Source of the DNA: Candidatus Palauibacter polyketidifaciens
Lineage (GTDB): Bacteria > Gemmatimonadota > Gemmatimonadetes > Palauibacterales > Palauibacteraceae
DNA length: 64,000 bases
Assembly (NCBI RefSeq): GCF_947581785.1
Contig: NZ_CANPVO010000019.1
Coordinates: 21,904-85,903 of the forward strand
Reading direction: 5' to 3'
Below are positions 52,561 through 61,087 of the stretch, in pieces; the first letter of the stretch is position 1; each line of letters starts with the position of its first letter. The notes under the pieces were generated by a model, which saw only the letters and a program-made list of their open reading frames with translations, was not told the origin of the DNA and did no database searches. Made by a program: the position numbers and the translations under genes.

Positions 52561-53634
52561 CTACCCTTCGAGGAGCGTTTCGATGTGCGCGGCGGTGGCG
52601 AGCGCGGTGCCGTCGAGGTTGTAGCCGCCCTCCAGCAGCGAGACGACGCGCCCCTCGCAGCAGGCATCCGCGTAGTCCATCGCCATCCGCGTCATGCGCC
52701 GGAAGGCGTCGTCCGTGAGCGCGAAGCAGCCCAGGAGGTCGTCCACCCGGCTGTCGAAGCCCGCCGAGACGATGACGAAATCGGGGTTGAAGTCCGCGAC
52801 GGCGGGGGAGAGCGTGTCATCCCAGCGGCCCAGCATGTCGTCGTCCGTGGCGCCGCAGTCGAGGTGCACGTTGATGTTGAGTCCCGTCCCCTCGCCTTCG
52901 CCGGTGAGGGCCGGGTCGCCCGTTTGCGGGTAGGCGGCCCAGTCGTGGGCGGAGAAGAAGAGCACGGACGGATCATCGTAGAAGGCGTTCTGCGTCGCGT
53001 TCCCGTGGTGGTAGTCCCAATCGATGACGAGCACCCGCTCGAACCCGTGCACCAGCTGCGCGTACCTCGCGGCCACGCCGGCGTTGCTGTAGTAGCAGAA
53101 CCCTTCCTCGGCGCCCGTGTTGTTCGCGTGGTGACCCGGAGGCCGGATCGCGCAGAAGGCGTTCCGTACCTGCCCCGCGACGACCGCATCGATCGCGGTG
53201 AGCGCGCCCGAGACGGCGAGTTCCGCGACCGGGCCCGAGACCTCGATGTCACGGATCGACGCGACATGCTCCGGCGTGTGGAGCGCCTCGATGTGCGGCA
53301 TCGCCTCGGAGGCCGGCGCGAGCGGAACCGTGGCCTCGTCCAGCCCTCGCGCGACGAGTTCCTCCCGAATGCGCACGAGGCGGTCGGGAATCTCCGGCGG
53401 GCGCCCGCCATCGGGCCGGATCAGGACGTGGTCCAGGTAGCGTGGATCGGAGAGGAGGCCGGTCCCCGTCGCGGGAACGGAGGACGCGCCCGAGCCGGCG
53501 TTCGACGCCCCCGAGTCGGGTGCGCCCCGGCAGGACCAGGCGACGGCCGGGAGCAGGGCGAGGCCCGCGGCACCCAGAGCGGCCTCTTCGACGAACTTCC
53601 TTCGCGTGCGGGCGAAATCTCTCGGCGTGCGCAT
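52561..53634 (-). CDS. Histone-deacetylase-like amidohydrolase with a Tat-type signal
   Basis: 357 residues. The N-terminus RTRRKFVEEAALGAAGLALLPAV has the twin Arg and hydrophobic core of a Tat signal. The deacetylase domain is complete: AIRPPGHHANN, VLVIDWDYHHGNATQNAF, VIVSAGFDSRVDD and SLLEGGYNLDG supply the two active His, the zinc Asp/His and the substrate loop of class II-type HDAC relatives (acetylpolyamine or acetoin-utilisation type). Export via Tat fits a folded zinc enzyme. The acyl substrate is not decided. Ribosome site AGGAAAGGGGG is near the start. Monocistronic. Confidence 0.88.
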   Translation of the reverse strand: MRTPRDFARTRRKFVEEAALGAAGLALLPAVAWSCRGAPDSGASNAGSGASSVPATGTGLLSDPRYLDHVLIRPDGGRPPEIPDRLVRIREELVARGLDEATVPLAPASEAMPHIEALHTPEHVASIRDIEVSGPVAELAVSGALTAIDAVVAGQVRNAFCAIRPPGHHANNTGAEEGFCYYSNAGVAARYAQLVHGFERVLVIDWDYHHGNATQNAFYDDPSVLFFSAHDWAAYPQTGDPALTGEGEGTGLNINVHLDCGATDDDMLGRWDDTLSPAVADFNPDFVIVSAGFDSRVDDLLGCFALTDDAFRRMTRMAMDYADACCEGRVVSLLEGGYNLDGTALATAAHIETLLEG

Positions 53635-53748
53635 GGCGGGACCCCCTTTCCTGAAACTAGACTAAGCGGAGGCTGACGAGGGCCGCGAGACCTGTCGCGA
53701 GAGTCTGTCGCCAGGGTTCGACCGGCCTGCCCAACTCCGAGGTATCCC

Positions 53749-54597
53749 ATGGCTGCCGTGAACACGAGCAGGAACCCTCCCCTCCGTACTCTTTGTCTCT
53801 TGGGCGCCGTCACCGGGGGGCTGGTCGTTTTGGCCGGTTGCGGAGGCGCGCCGGGTGAGGAGGAGACGGACGCCATGGCGGAATCCGAGGAGGCCGCCGA
53901 CACCCGGATCGTGGACCGACTCGCCGCCGGGGACGCCGTCTTCGGACTCTTCTCAGGGGATCACACGCCCGAGGCCGGCGCCGCCATGGCCGCGAACCGT
54001 CCCCTCGATTTCGTATTCTACTCGCTGGAGTCCGGCCCCTTCGACATCCCCGCGCTCGAAGGTTACGCCGCCGGTATGGCGGAGGCTTCGGGTCACGACG
54101 CACCGCAGCCGATGCTGCTGCGGATCCCTCCGATCCGGGACGGGCACGACGAAGCGCGGGACCGCGCCGCGCAGGGTCTGGCGGCCGGCGTTTCCGGGAT
54201 CGTCTACCCCCACGTCGAGACCGCCGAGGAGGCCGCCCTCGCAGTCGATGCGCTCGGCGATGCCGCCTGGCCGGGCAATCCGGACGGCCACCTCATCAGC
54301 TTCCTCCTCATCGAGGACCAGGCCGGGATCGACAACGTGCGGGAGATCGTCTCCACCCCCGGCGTCAGCGCCGTCTCCCCGGGGCCAGGCGATCTCCGGC
54401 GCGTCTACGATGGAGACATGGAGAAGGTGGAGGAGGCAATCCAGATCGTGCTCGCCGCCTGTCTCGAGTTCGATGTGCCGTGCGGGGTCACGGCCGGGGT
54501 GGATGACATCGCAATGCGGATCGAGCAGGGATTCCGCGTGATTATCGTCACCCAGCCGGAAGCCGTCGCCCTCGGGATGGCCGCCGCCGGCCGCTGA
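53749..54597 (+). CDS. HpcH/HpaI aldolase-like lipoprotein
   Basis: 282 residues. The signal ends GLVVLAGCGG and is followed by an acidic linker, so it is a lipoprotein outside the cytoplasm. The barrel matches HpcH/HpaI aldolases: LDFVFYSLESGPFDIPALEGY, PMLLRIPPIRD, GVSGIVYPHVETAEEAALAV, FLLIEDQAGIDNVREIV and VSPGPGDLRRV. The catalytic His of HpaI (in the DxEHG segment) is Ser here (SLESGPF), while the Arg, Glu and Asp are kept. Export of an aldolase-like protein is unusual. Enzyme activity is uncertain. Confidence 0.8.
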   Translation: MAAVNTSRNPPLRTLCLLGAVTGGLVVLAGCGGAPGEEETDAMAESEEAADTRIVDRLAAGDAVFGLFSGDHTPEAGAAMAANRPLDFVFYSLESGPFDIPALEGYAAGMAEASGHDAPQPMLLRIPPIRDGHDEARDRAAQGLAAGVSGIVYPHVETAEEAALAVDALGDAAWPGNPDGHLISFLLIEDQAGIDNVREIVSTPGVSAVSPGPGDLRRVYDGDMEKVEEAIQIVLAACLEFDVPCGVTAGVDDIAMRIEQGFRVIIVTQPEAVALGMAAAGR

Positions 54598-54645
54598 CGA
54601 TCAACCCGCGACCCCGTGGATCGTTTTTATGCAGCAGGAGGAAAG

Positions 54646-56184
54646 ATGAAGCCGCTCAGCCTGATCACACCGGTCCTCGCGCTCGGCCTTCTGCCCGCGG
54701 GCGCCCTCGCGCAGGACGAATCCGGGGCGGGCGGGAACGCTTCCGAGCCTCAGCCCGCCCGCTGGGCGTCGAACCACTCCATCGTCGTGGACGGCGAAAC
54801 CGTCGAGTACGAGGCGGTCGTCGGCAGCGTCATCCTCCGGGACAACGAGGAGAACGCGACGGGAGAACTCTTCTACACGGGATACTTCCGGACAAACGGC
54901 GGAGACCCCTACACGCGCCCCATCGTCTTCGCCTACAACGGGGGGCCCGGGTCCGCCTCGTTCTGGCTACACATGGGGATCATGGGACCGCGCCGCGTCG
55001 TCACGCCCAACGTGGGCCAGCAGGCGCCGCCTCCGTACCCGCTGGTCGACAACGGATATACCGTCCTCGACATCGCGGACGTCGTAATGGTCGATCCGAT
55101 CGGGACGGGGTTCAGCCGCCCCGCCGGCGACGCCGACGGGACCGATTTCTGGGGGATGGACGAGGACGCCGCCTCCCTCACACAGTTCATCCGCCGCTTC
55201 CTGAGCGAGAAGAACCGTTGGAACTCGCCCCGCTACATCCTCGGCGAGAGCTACGGCACGACGCGGTCGGTGCTTCTGGCCCGGCACCTGCAGAACGCGA
55301 ACATCGACCTGAACGGGGTCGTGCTCGTCTCCGCCGTCATCGACTTCAACACGCTCCAGTTCCCGGATGGCTCCCACATCGGCTTCATCACGAACGTCCC
55401 CTCGTTCGCGGTGGCCGCCGAGTACCACGACATGCTGCCGGGCGGGCGCCCCGACGACCTCGAGGCCTTCATGAAGGAGGTCGAGGCGTGGGCGCTGACC
55501 GACTACGCGCAGGCGCTGCTGGCCGGCACCGCCGTGGATCCCGAACTGCGCGCGCGGGTGCTGCGGCAGATGCACGAGTACACGGGGCTCAGCATGGAGT
55601 ACCTGGACAAGGCCGATCTGCGCGTCTCCGCGCCGGCGTTCGAGAAGGAACTGCTGCGGGACCGCCGGCTCACGCTGGCCCGGCTCGACACGCGGTTCAC
55701 GGGGCCCACGGGAGATCTGCTCGACTTGACCCCCGACCACGATGCGCAATCCTCGGCCATCAGTTCGGCCTACACCTCCCTCTTCAATACGTACGTGCGG
55801 GATGAACTCGGCTACGACGGCGACCGGGAGTACTGGCCCAGCGGGATGGCGCGCCCGTGGAACTGGGAGCGGGAGGGGGGCCGGCGCGGACCGTTCGGCG
55901 GCTCGGCGCTCAACGTGGGGCCCGACCTCGCGCACGCGATCGAACGCAACCCGCGCCTCGAGGTGCTGCTCATCAACGGGATCTACGACTTCGCGACGCC
56001 CTACTTCCCCATCGTGTGGTCGCTCGAGCAACTCGGGCTGCCGCCGGATCTGCGCGACAACATCACGCGGGACGATTTCGCCGCCGGACACATGATGTAC
56101 GTAGAGGAGAGCCTGCTCCCGCAGTGGCGCGAAACGCTGGCGACGTTCATCACCCGCACATCCGGAGCAAACCTGGTCCCGTAG
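54646..56184 (+). CDS. Secreted S10-family serine carboxypeptidase
   Basis: 512 residues; ATG at 54646 with a strong AGGAGGAAAG. Signal peptide ends PAGALAQ. PIVFAYNGGPGSASFWLHMG is the oxyanion loop, the nucleophile Ser is in LGESYGTTR, the acid in LINGIYDFATPYF, and the His in AAGHMMYVEE. This is the bacterial S10 branch common in Gemmatimonadota and Acidobacteriota. It removes C-terminal residues from peptides in the periplasm or outside. Follows the aldolase-like gene by 48 nt and may be co-transcribed. Confidence 0.92.
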   Translation: MKPLSLITPVLALGLLPAGALAQDESGAGGNASEPQPARWASNHSIVVDGETVEYEAVVGSVILRDNEENATGELFYTGYFRTNGGDPYTRPIVFAYNGGPGSASFWLHMGIMGPRRVVTPNVGQQAPPPYPLVDNGYTVLDIADVVMVDPIGTGFSRPAGDADGTDFWGMDEDAASLTQFIRRFLSEKNRWNSPRYILGESYGTTRSVLLARHLQNANIDLNGVVLVSAVIDFNTLQFPDGSHIGFITNVPSFAVAAEYHDMLPGGRPDDLEAFMKEVEAWALTDYAQALLAGTAVDPELRARVLRQMHEYTGLSMEYLDKADLRVSAPAFEKELLRDRRLTLARLDTRFTGPTGDLLDLTPDHDAQSSAISSAYTSLFNTYVRDELGYDGDREYWPSGMARPWNWEREGGRRGPFGGSALNVGPDLAHAIERNPRLEVLLINGIYDFATPYFPIVWSLEQLGLPPDLRDNITRDDFAAGHMMYVEESLLPQWRETLATFITRTSGANLVP

Positions 56185-56305
56185 CCCGCACGCGCCGCGC
56201 CCGGGCATCGACGAGTACAAGGCGGTTGAGGGCGCGTTGATGGCCCCGCGCATCATCGGCTCAGGGTTGGAGCCGATCCGAGCGCGGAGCTATGATGTGC
56301 GAACC

Positions 56306-56890
56306 ATGCAACTTACTGAAGTCACCTGGCGGGACGCGCAGCGGATGCCCGACGACGGCAACCGCTACGAGGCGATCGGCGGGGTCCTGCACGTGACCGC
56401 CGCTCCCAAGTGGCGCCACCAGGTGGTCGGCGCGCGGCTCCTGAGGAAGCTGTGCGAGTTGCTGGAGGATCCCGGACACGGCGAGGTCGTGCCCACTCCC
56501 GGCGTCGAGTTCCCCGCCACCGGCGAGGGCGTGCAGCCGGACATCCTCTTCGTCTCCAACGAGCGGCGCCACATCGTCGAGGAGGCGGGACTCGTGGGGG
56601 CGCCCGACCTCGTCGTGGAGGTCCTCTCTCCCTCTACCGCCAAGCGCGACCGCGGCGTGAAGCGGCGGCTCTACGAGCGCCAGGGCGTGCGCGAGTACTG
56701 GATCGTGGATCTCGCCGAGAACCGGGTCGACGTGTACCGCTTCGGCTCGGGAACCGGGACGGGACCGGAAGTGAACCTCAAGCCCGAGCGCTTCCGCCGC
56801 CTGCTCCCCGTCCGCCTCGGCGACATGCAGGTCGGCACGATCGACCTCTCCGCCATCTTCGCCCCCGGATTCGGCGACAGCCCCCGCTAA
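56306..56890 (+). CDS. Uma2 family (DUF820) PD-(D/E)xK endonuclease-like protein
   Basis: 194 residues; ATG at 56306 is favoured over upstream in-frame starts because it begins directly at the conserved LTEVTWRDAQRMPDDGNRYEAIGG. The nuclease-like core shows GVQPDILFVS (Asp), DLVVEVLSPST (Glu) and the Lys in AKRDRGVKRRLYERQGVREYWIVD. Uma2 proteins are abundant in cyanobacteria and other phyla; role unknown. Ends near a short hairpin shared with the rhodanese gene. Bases 56185-56305 hold nothing I recognise. Confidence 0.9.
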   Translation: MQLTEVTWRDAQRMPDDGNRYEAIGGVLHVTAAPKWRHQVVGARLLRKLCELLEDPGHGEVVPTPGVEFPATGEGVQPDILFVSNERRHIVEEAGLVGAPDLVVEVLSPSTAKRDRGVKRRLYERQGVREYWIVDLAENRVDVYRFGSGTGTGPEVNLKPERFRRLLPVRLGDMQVGTIDLSAIFAPGFGDSPR

Positions 56891-56934
56891 CGGACCCCCT
56901 CAGGCCGGACACAACGTCTCCCACGAAGGCACTT

Positions 56935-56951
56935 TTCGGCGTTTTGCCGAA
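56935..56951. terminator. Small hairpin between convergent Uma2 and rhodanese genes
   Basis: TTCGGC-gtttt-GCCGAA, six perfect pairs, preceded on the plus strand by ACTTT. Weak but well placed in the 106-nt convergent gap. Confidence 0.4.
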
Positions 56952-56996
56952 TCACCCGTTGGAGATCCTGTCGCTCAGCGGGGTCGCGCTGACCCG

Positions 56997-57542
56997 TTAC
57001 CAGGTCGTTTCGTAGCGGGCGGGTGCGAGGTTCCAGGTTTCGCCGTAGACGTGCAGGCGGTGGGTCGGCCCATCGGGGCCGACGAGCGGGGCGCCGGCGT
57101 GGGCCCACGAGAGGAGGCTGCCGCGCAGGTTGAGCACGCTCCGGCCTTGCTCGTTCTGCCGCTTCGCGTACTCGGAACTCCGGTGGCCGATCGTGCAGTA
57201 CGCCACGACGGTGCGGTCCGCGTACCGGTCGGGGTCCTGCTCGAACTCGTCGGAGGTGATGGAGCCGGGAATCCAGGAGACCTCGCGCTCGCGGGGCGCC
57301 CGGGCGTCGACGAGTACGACGCTGCCGGTCTCGAGCAGCCGCCCGACGTCTTCCACGGTGACGGCCTCCACCTCGGGGAAGCGCCGTTCGACTTCGGCCA
57401 CCATCTCTTCCACGCGCGCGAGCTTCTCGGCGTCGGACAGCGCGGCCTGACCGGTACAACCGGTGGCGGCGACGAGTATGAGGGCCGGCGCCAGAGTCAG
57501 CAGGGTCGGCGCCAGAACCGGGATTGCCTTGTGTCGTTCCAT
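56997..57542 (-). CDS. Rhodanese-domain lipoprotein
   Basis: 181 residues. The signal ends ALILVAATGCTG with a lipidated Cys. The rhodanese domain begins at EAVTVEDVGRLLETGSVVLVDARAPRERE and carries the active Cys116 in VVAYCTIGHRSSEYA. The loop is six residues, CTIGHRS, the size of single-domain sulfurtransferases. An in-frame GTG at 57554 is an alternative start. It is the third gene on this strand after the beta-lactamase-like and aminotransferase genes (59-nt gap). Confidence 0.9.
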   Translation of the reverse strand: MERHKAIPVLAPTLLTLAPALILVAATGCTGQAALSDAEKLARVEEMVAEVERRFPEVEAVTVEDVGRLLETGSVVLVDARAPREREVSWIPGSITSDEFEQDPDRYADRTVVAYCTIGHRSSEYAKRQNEQGRSVLNLRGSLLSWAHAGAPLVGPDGPTHRLHVYGETWNLAPARYETTW

Positions 57543-57601
57543 CGTCTTTCTCACGGGCTTCTTTCTCACGGACAGATCGTCGTGCTCCCTTGACGGGCCG
57601 T

Positions 57602-58861
57602 TCAGGCGGCGCGGGCGGTGGCGATCCCCTTGGCCAGCGCGTCGACGAGCCGGGGAATCGAGTGGGCCGGCGTCGCGCACAGCGCGATCCGCACCGCGCC
57701 CTTCATCGGGACCACATACACCCCCGCCTCGCGCATGGTTGCGGCTGTTACCTCCGCGTCCGGCGTGAACACAGAGACGAAGAAGCCGCCTTCGTAGCGC
57801 GGGTAGGACAGCCCGGCGCTCCCCGCCAGTTCGGTGAAGACGGCGACGCGCTCGTTGAGGAGGCGGATCATCCCCGCGCGCTCCTCTTCCGTGCGCCGGC
57901 GCAGCTCCGGATCCGTGAGGAGTTCGGTGGCGCCGAGCAGCCCGAGGTGGTTGCAGTTCGACCACGTGGCCCGGCACGAGAACCCGAGCGCGTTCGAGAT
58001 CCGCTGCCGCTCCTCCGCCTCCCGGTGGAGCGCCACCAGCGCCCCCACCCGCGCGCCGTAGAGGGCGAACGACTTCGACACGGTCCAGCCCGCGAGCACC
58101 GTAGCAGACTCCATCATCCGCGGGATGTAGTTGATCCAGCGGTTCGAGCCCTCGTCCCCGAACTTCGCGTACGCGTGGTCGAGGAGGAACGCGACGGGAC
58201 CCCGCCGACCGACCTCCCGCACGATGTCCGCCACGGCCTCCCACTCCGACTCGTCGAGCGAATAGCCGGTGGGGTTGTTGCAGGGGAAGTTGAAGAGGAC
58301 GAGCGACCGCCCCTGCCGCTCGACCTGGCCTTCGAGTCCCGCCCGGAAGGCCTCGACATCGAGGCGGATCCCGGCGTCGAACATGTTGAAGGTCTCGACC
58401 GCACGTCCCGAATGGGTGGAGATCGTGTGGTACGGACCCCAGTAGTAGCTGGGCGTGAGCGCCGCCTGTCCGGGCTCGAGGAAGTTCAGGATCGCGTGGT
58501 GGATGGCGCCGGTGCTCCCCGGCGTGGCGACGGCGACCGCCTGCTCGGCCAGGGCGGCCTCACCCAGGAGGTCCGCGATCACGGCCGCGAGGTACGGAGG
58601 GGCTCCGGAGATCGGCGCGTAGCCGGCGGCGCGCGCGTGCGGCACGCGCCCCAGCGCCTCGGCGGCCGCGGGCATCACCGCGAGGCTCCCGTCGTCGTTC
58701 ATCAGCGCCCCGAGCGTCGAGTTCAGGATCGACTCGCCCGCCGCGGCCCGGCGGACCGCCTCCCCGTGCAGGGCGAAGATCGGGTCGTTGCCTTCGCGCG
58801 TCGCCGCCTCGGGTATGAGGCTGCCGGAAGGACCGGAAAAAGGGGTCGTCGCCGTCGTCAT
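57602..58861 (-). CDS. Class I/II PLP-dependent aminotransferase (aromatic type)
   Basis: 419 residues. PSYYWGPYHTI, FNFPCNNPTGYSLDE and DHAYAKFGDE supply the cofactor-binding Asn and Asp/Tyr; the Schiff-base Lys is in WTVSKSFALYGARVG; the terminal carboxylate-binding Arg is in GAVRIALCA. This layout matches fold type I aminotransferases of the aspartate/aromatic group. It transfers the amino group between an amino acid and a 2-oxo acid; the specificity is not clear. The upstream gene ends six nt before its start. Confidence 0.88.
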   Translation of the reverse strand: MTTATTPFSGPSGSLIPEAATREGNDPIFALHGEAVRRAAAGESILNSTLGALMNDDGSLAVMPAAAEALGRVPHARAAGYAPISGAPPYLAAVIADLLGEAALAEQAVAVATPGSTGAIHHAILNFLEPGQAALTPSYYWGPYHTISTHSGRAVETFNMFDAGIRLDVEAFRAGLEGQVERQGRSLVLFNFPCNNPTGYSLDESEWEAVADIVREVGRRGPVAFLLDHAYAKFGDEGSNRWINYIPRMMESATVLAGWTVSKSFALYGARVGALVALHREAEERQRISNALGFSCRATWSNCNHLGLLGATELLTDPELRRRTEEERAGMIRLLNERVAVFTELAGSAGLSYPRYEGGFFVSVFTPDAEVTAATMREAGVYVVPMKGAVRIALCATPAHSIPRLVDALAKGIATARAA

Positions 58862-58867
58862 CGTCTG

Positions 58868-60343
58868 CTATCGGACCTTGTTCGAGAAGTTGCCGTGTAC
58901 GCTGTACCGGGCGATGGTGCCGTCCTCGCGGTGGAAGATGTACGCCTCTCCCGGCTCGCCGTCGTCCCGCATGCGCCGGAAAGTATCGCCGCTCTCGTGC
59001 CGCAGCTTCGTCATTCCCTCAACCGGGTCGTTCGAGGGAACGCCGAGGGCCGCCAAGCCATCGTCCCACCGGAGGATGACCGTCTCTCCCCACGTGGACT
59101 GGTACAGCCCCTCGTACTCCGCCAGGGAGGCCGGGCGCGCGGTCCCACCGCCCGGATCGCTCTGGATCTCCTCGAAGGCCGCGCCGAGCGTCGCCATCAT
59201 CTTCGTCCACACGTCGGTGGGGTTGGCGAGCGCGTTCATCATCACCGCGCCGGCCAACTTCTTCGCCGGAAGGAGCTGGAAGGTCGAGCGGAAGCCCGGA
59301 CAGCTCCCGCCGTGACCCACCGTGCGTTCCCCATCGCGGCGCGAGACCGCGAACCCGAGCCCCCACATCGTGTCGAAGTCGGGGTCGACCCAGTGCACGC
59401 GGTGCATCTCCCGCAGCGTGTTCGCGTCGAGAATCTCCATGCCTCCGTTCTCCAGCAGGCGGAACTGCCACGAGGCGAGGCGTGCCAGATCCTCCACGGT
59501 GGAGGCGAACCCCGCCGCGGACGCCATTCCCAGCGCCTGGAAGAAGGGGGCCTCGGCCCGCTGGCCGTCCCGCTCGAGCCGCGAATATCCGGTGGCGTAG
59601 CGGCCGCCCTGGTGCTCGACGGGAATGTCGGGGTACGTGTCCGACATCCCCAGCGGCTCCAGGATCCGGCTCCGGATGTACTCATCGTACGCCATCCCCG
59701 AAGCCTGCTCGATCAGTTGCCCCGCCAGCGCCATCCCCAGGTTCGAGTACTGGAAGTAGCGGCGGCCGGGATAGAGCGTCTCCTGCTCCGAAAGCCCCTC
59801 GATGATCTCGTCCGCCGTCGGGAAGGGGTGATCGGGACCGGTCCAGTAGGGGTGCGCGGATTCCCGCGGGAGTCCGGAGGAGTGGGTGAGGATCCCCTCC
59901 ACGCTCACGTTCGGACCGTCGGGGTACACCTGCTCGAGGTCGTACCACGGAAGGTGCGTGGAGACGGGATCATCGAGGTCCAGTTTGCCCTCGTCCCGCT
60001 GCTGCAGCACGCCGATGGAGGTGAAGAGCTTCGAGATCGAGCACACCGAATACATCGTCGACGGGGTCGCGGGGACCCCGGTCTCGCGGTGCGCGTACCC
60101 GTATCCGCGAGCCCAGACGAGGTCCTGATCGTGCACGAGCGCCGCGGACACGCCGGGGATCTTCTCGTACGCCATCTTCGCGTCGAGCCAGGCCTCGAAC
60201 AGCGCCACCGCCTGCTCGAAGCGCGGATCGTTCACGGGATCGCCGTTCCCCTGGGCGCACCCGGAGGCGGGAGCCGCGAGAACGACGGCGACGACGCAGG
60301 CGACGGCACGACGCCATGGACGGCCTCGGAATGGACGTGTCAT
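58868..60343 (-). CDS. Beta-lactamase-family serine hydrolase, lipoprotein
   Basis: 491 residues; ATG at 60343 with AAGGAGGCG upstream. Signal ends VLAAPASGCAQG. Motifs are SISK (SxxK) in MYSVCSISKLFTS, YSN in FQYSNLGMALAG and HGG in TVGHGGSCPGF, the three of penicillin-binding/esterase-type class C relatives. A C-terminal ~90-residue domain (LAEYEGLYQSTWGETVILRWDD) is the lipocalin-like tail frequently attached to such enzymes. Likely an exported esterase or peptidase. Operon with the aminotransferase. It diverges from the peroxiredoxin gene across 147 nt. Confidence 0.88.
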   Translation of the reverse strand: MTRPFRGRPWRRAVACVVAVVLAAPASGCAQGNGDPVNDPRFEQAVALFEAWLDAKMAYEKIPGVSAALVHDQDLVWARGYGYAHRETGVPATPSTMYSVCSISKLFTSIGVLQQRDEGKLDLDDPVSTHLPWYDLEQVYPDGPNVSVEGILTHSSGLPRESAHPYWTGPDHPFPTADEIIEGLSEQETLYPGRRYFQYSNLGMALAGQLIEQASGMAYDEYIRSRILEPLGMSDTYPDIPVEHQGGRYATGYSRLERDGQRAEAPFFQALGMASAAGFASTVEDLARLASWQFRLLENGGMEILDANTLREMHRVHWVDPDFDTMWGLGFAVSRRDGERTVGHGGSCPGFRSTFQLLPAKKLAGAVMMNALANPTDVWTKMMATLGAAFEEIQSDPGGGTARPASLAEYEGLYQSTWGETVILRWDDGLAALGVPSNDPVEGMTKLRHESGDTFRRMRDDGEPGEAYIFHREDGTIARYSVHGNFSNKVR

Positions 60344-60490
60344 GAGGCGCCTCCTTGAAGGGCGGAGTGAGCATCGGGCCTCGGCCTCCGACGGCGAGGC
60401 GTGGTTCAACTCTGGCGCGAACGCGGGGGGCGCGCCACCCTTCGGCATGGCTCTTCCACCTGTCTTCCACCCGCACGAAAGGACCGAGAC

Positions 60491-61087
60491 ATGCGGAGAC
60501 TTGTCCTGGCCGCCGCCCTCGCGCTGGGCCTGGCCGGAACGCTCGCCATCGGAGGCGCGGCCCCGGTGAGCGCGCAGGACTCGCAACTGCTCGCCGTGGG
60601 CGAGATGGCGCCGGACTTCGCGCTCCCGGGCGCGACGCGGTACGGCGCGCTGGAGAACCCGATCCGCCTCAGCGACTACCGCGGCGAAACGGTTGTCCTC
60701 GCCTTTTTCTTCAGAGTCAGGACGCGTGGCTGAACGGTTCAGATGAGAGCGTACCGTGATCAGTACGCAAGTGTTTTCAACGAGGGCCGCAACGTGGTCC
60801 TCGTCGGCATCTCGAACGACCCGGTCGACGAACTCGCCTCATGGCTGAAGGACGAGGACTTCCCCTTCCTGTTCGGTAGCGACGCGGACAACGACGGGGG
60901 GACCTACGTCGACTTCGGCGGAGGCTTGCGGGACAGCAACGCCGTGGACAGCCGCGCCGTGATCGTGGTGGGCCCGGACGGCCGCATCGCGGGCGTGATT
61001 CCGAGCTTCAACCAGGTCGATCCCGCCGCCTACGACGAACTCGCCGGCATCATCGACGAGGTGACGCCGGAGCCTGTGGACCCGTAG
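60491..61087 (+). CDS. Exported peroxiredoxin, probable selenoprotein (Sec at residue 81, TGA 60731-60733)
   Basis: 198 residues if TGA at 60731-60733 is read as selenocysteine. Signal peptide MRRLVLAAALALG to PVSAQ; then VGEMAPDFALPG and IRLSDYRGETVVLAFFF, the standard thioredoxin-fold start of AhpC/TSA-type peroxiredoxins. Next comes RTRG-TGA-TVQMRAYRDQYASVF: the TGA replaces the peroxidatic Cys of the TxGCT motif in peroxiredoxins. After it the frame continues unbroken through VVLVGISNDPVDELASWLK, DFPFLFGSDAD and AVIVVGPDGRIAGVIPS to the real stop. A SECIS-like stem-loop starts 15 nt after the TGA. No resolving Cys is visible, so a thiol partner would be needed. A frameshift is excluded; a nonsense mutation at just this residue is possible but less likely. 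Confidence 0.85.
60749..60768 (+). promoter_or_regulatory. Putative bacterial SECIS element for the UGA at 60731-60733
   Basis: GCGTAC pairs with GTACGC in six Watson-Crick pairs, closing the loop CGTGATCA. The loop begins 22 nt after the TGA and has G as its second base, both within the published bacterial SECIS model (short apical loop with a G among the first two bases, 16-37 nt from the UGA). It lies in the coding frame, as bacterial SECIS elements do. Confidence 0.65.

Noticed and set aside
60743..61087. A separate 114-residue gene starting at the ATG at 60743
   Set aside because: It would start in the middle of the thioredoxin fold, after the catalytic residue, with no signal peptide or ribosome site; it is the second half of the peroxiredoxin.
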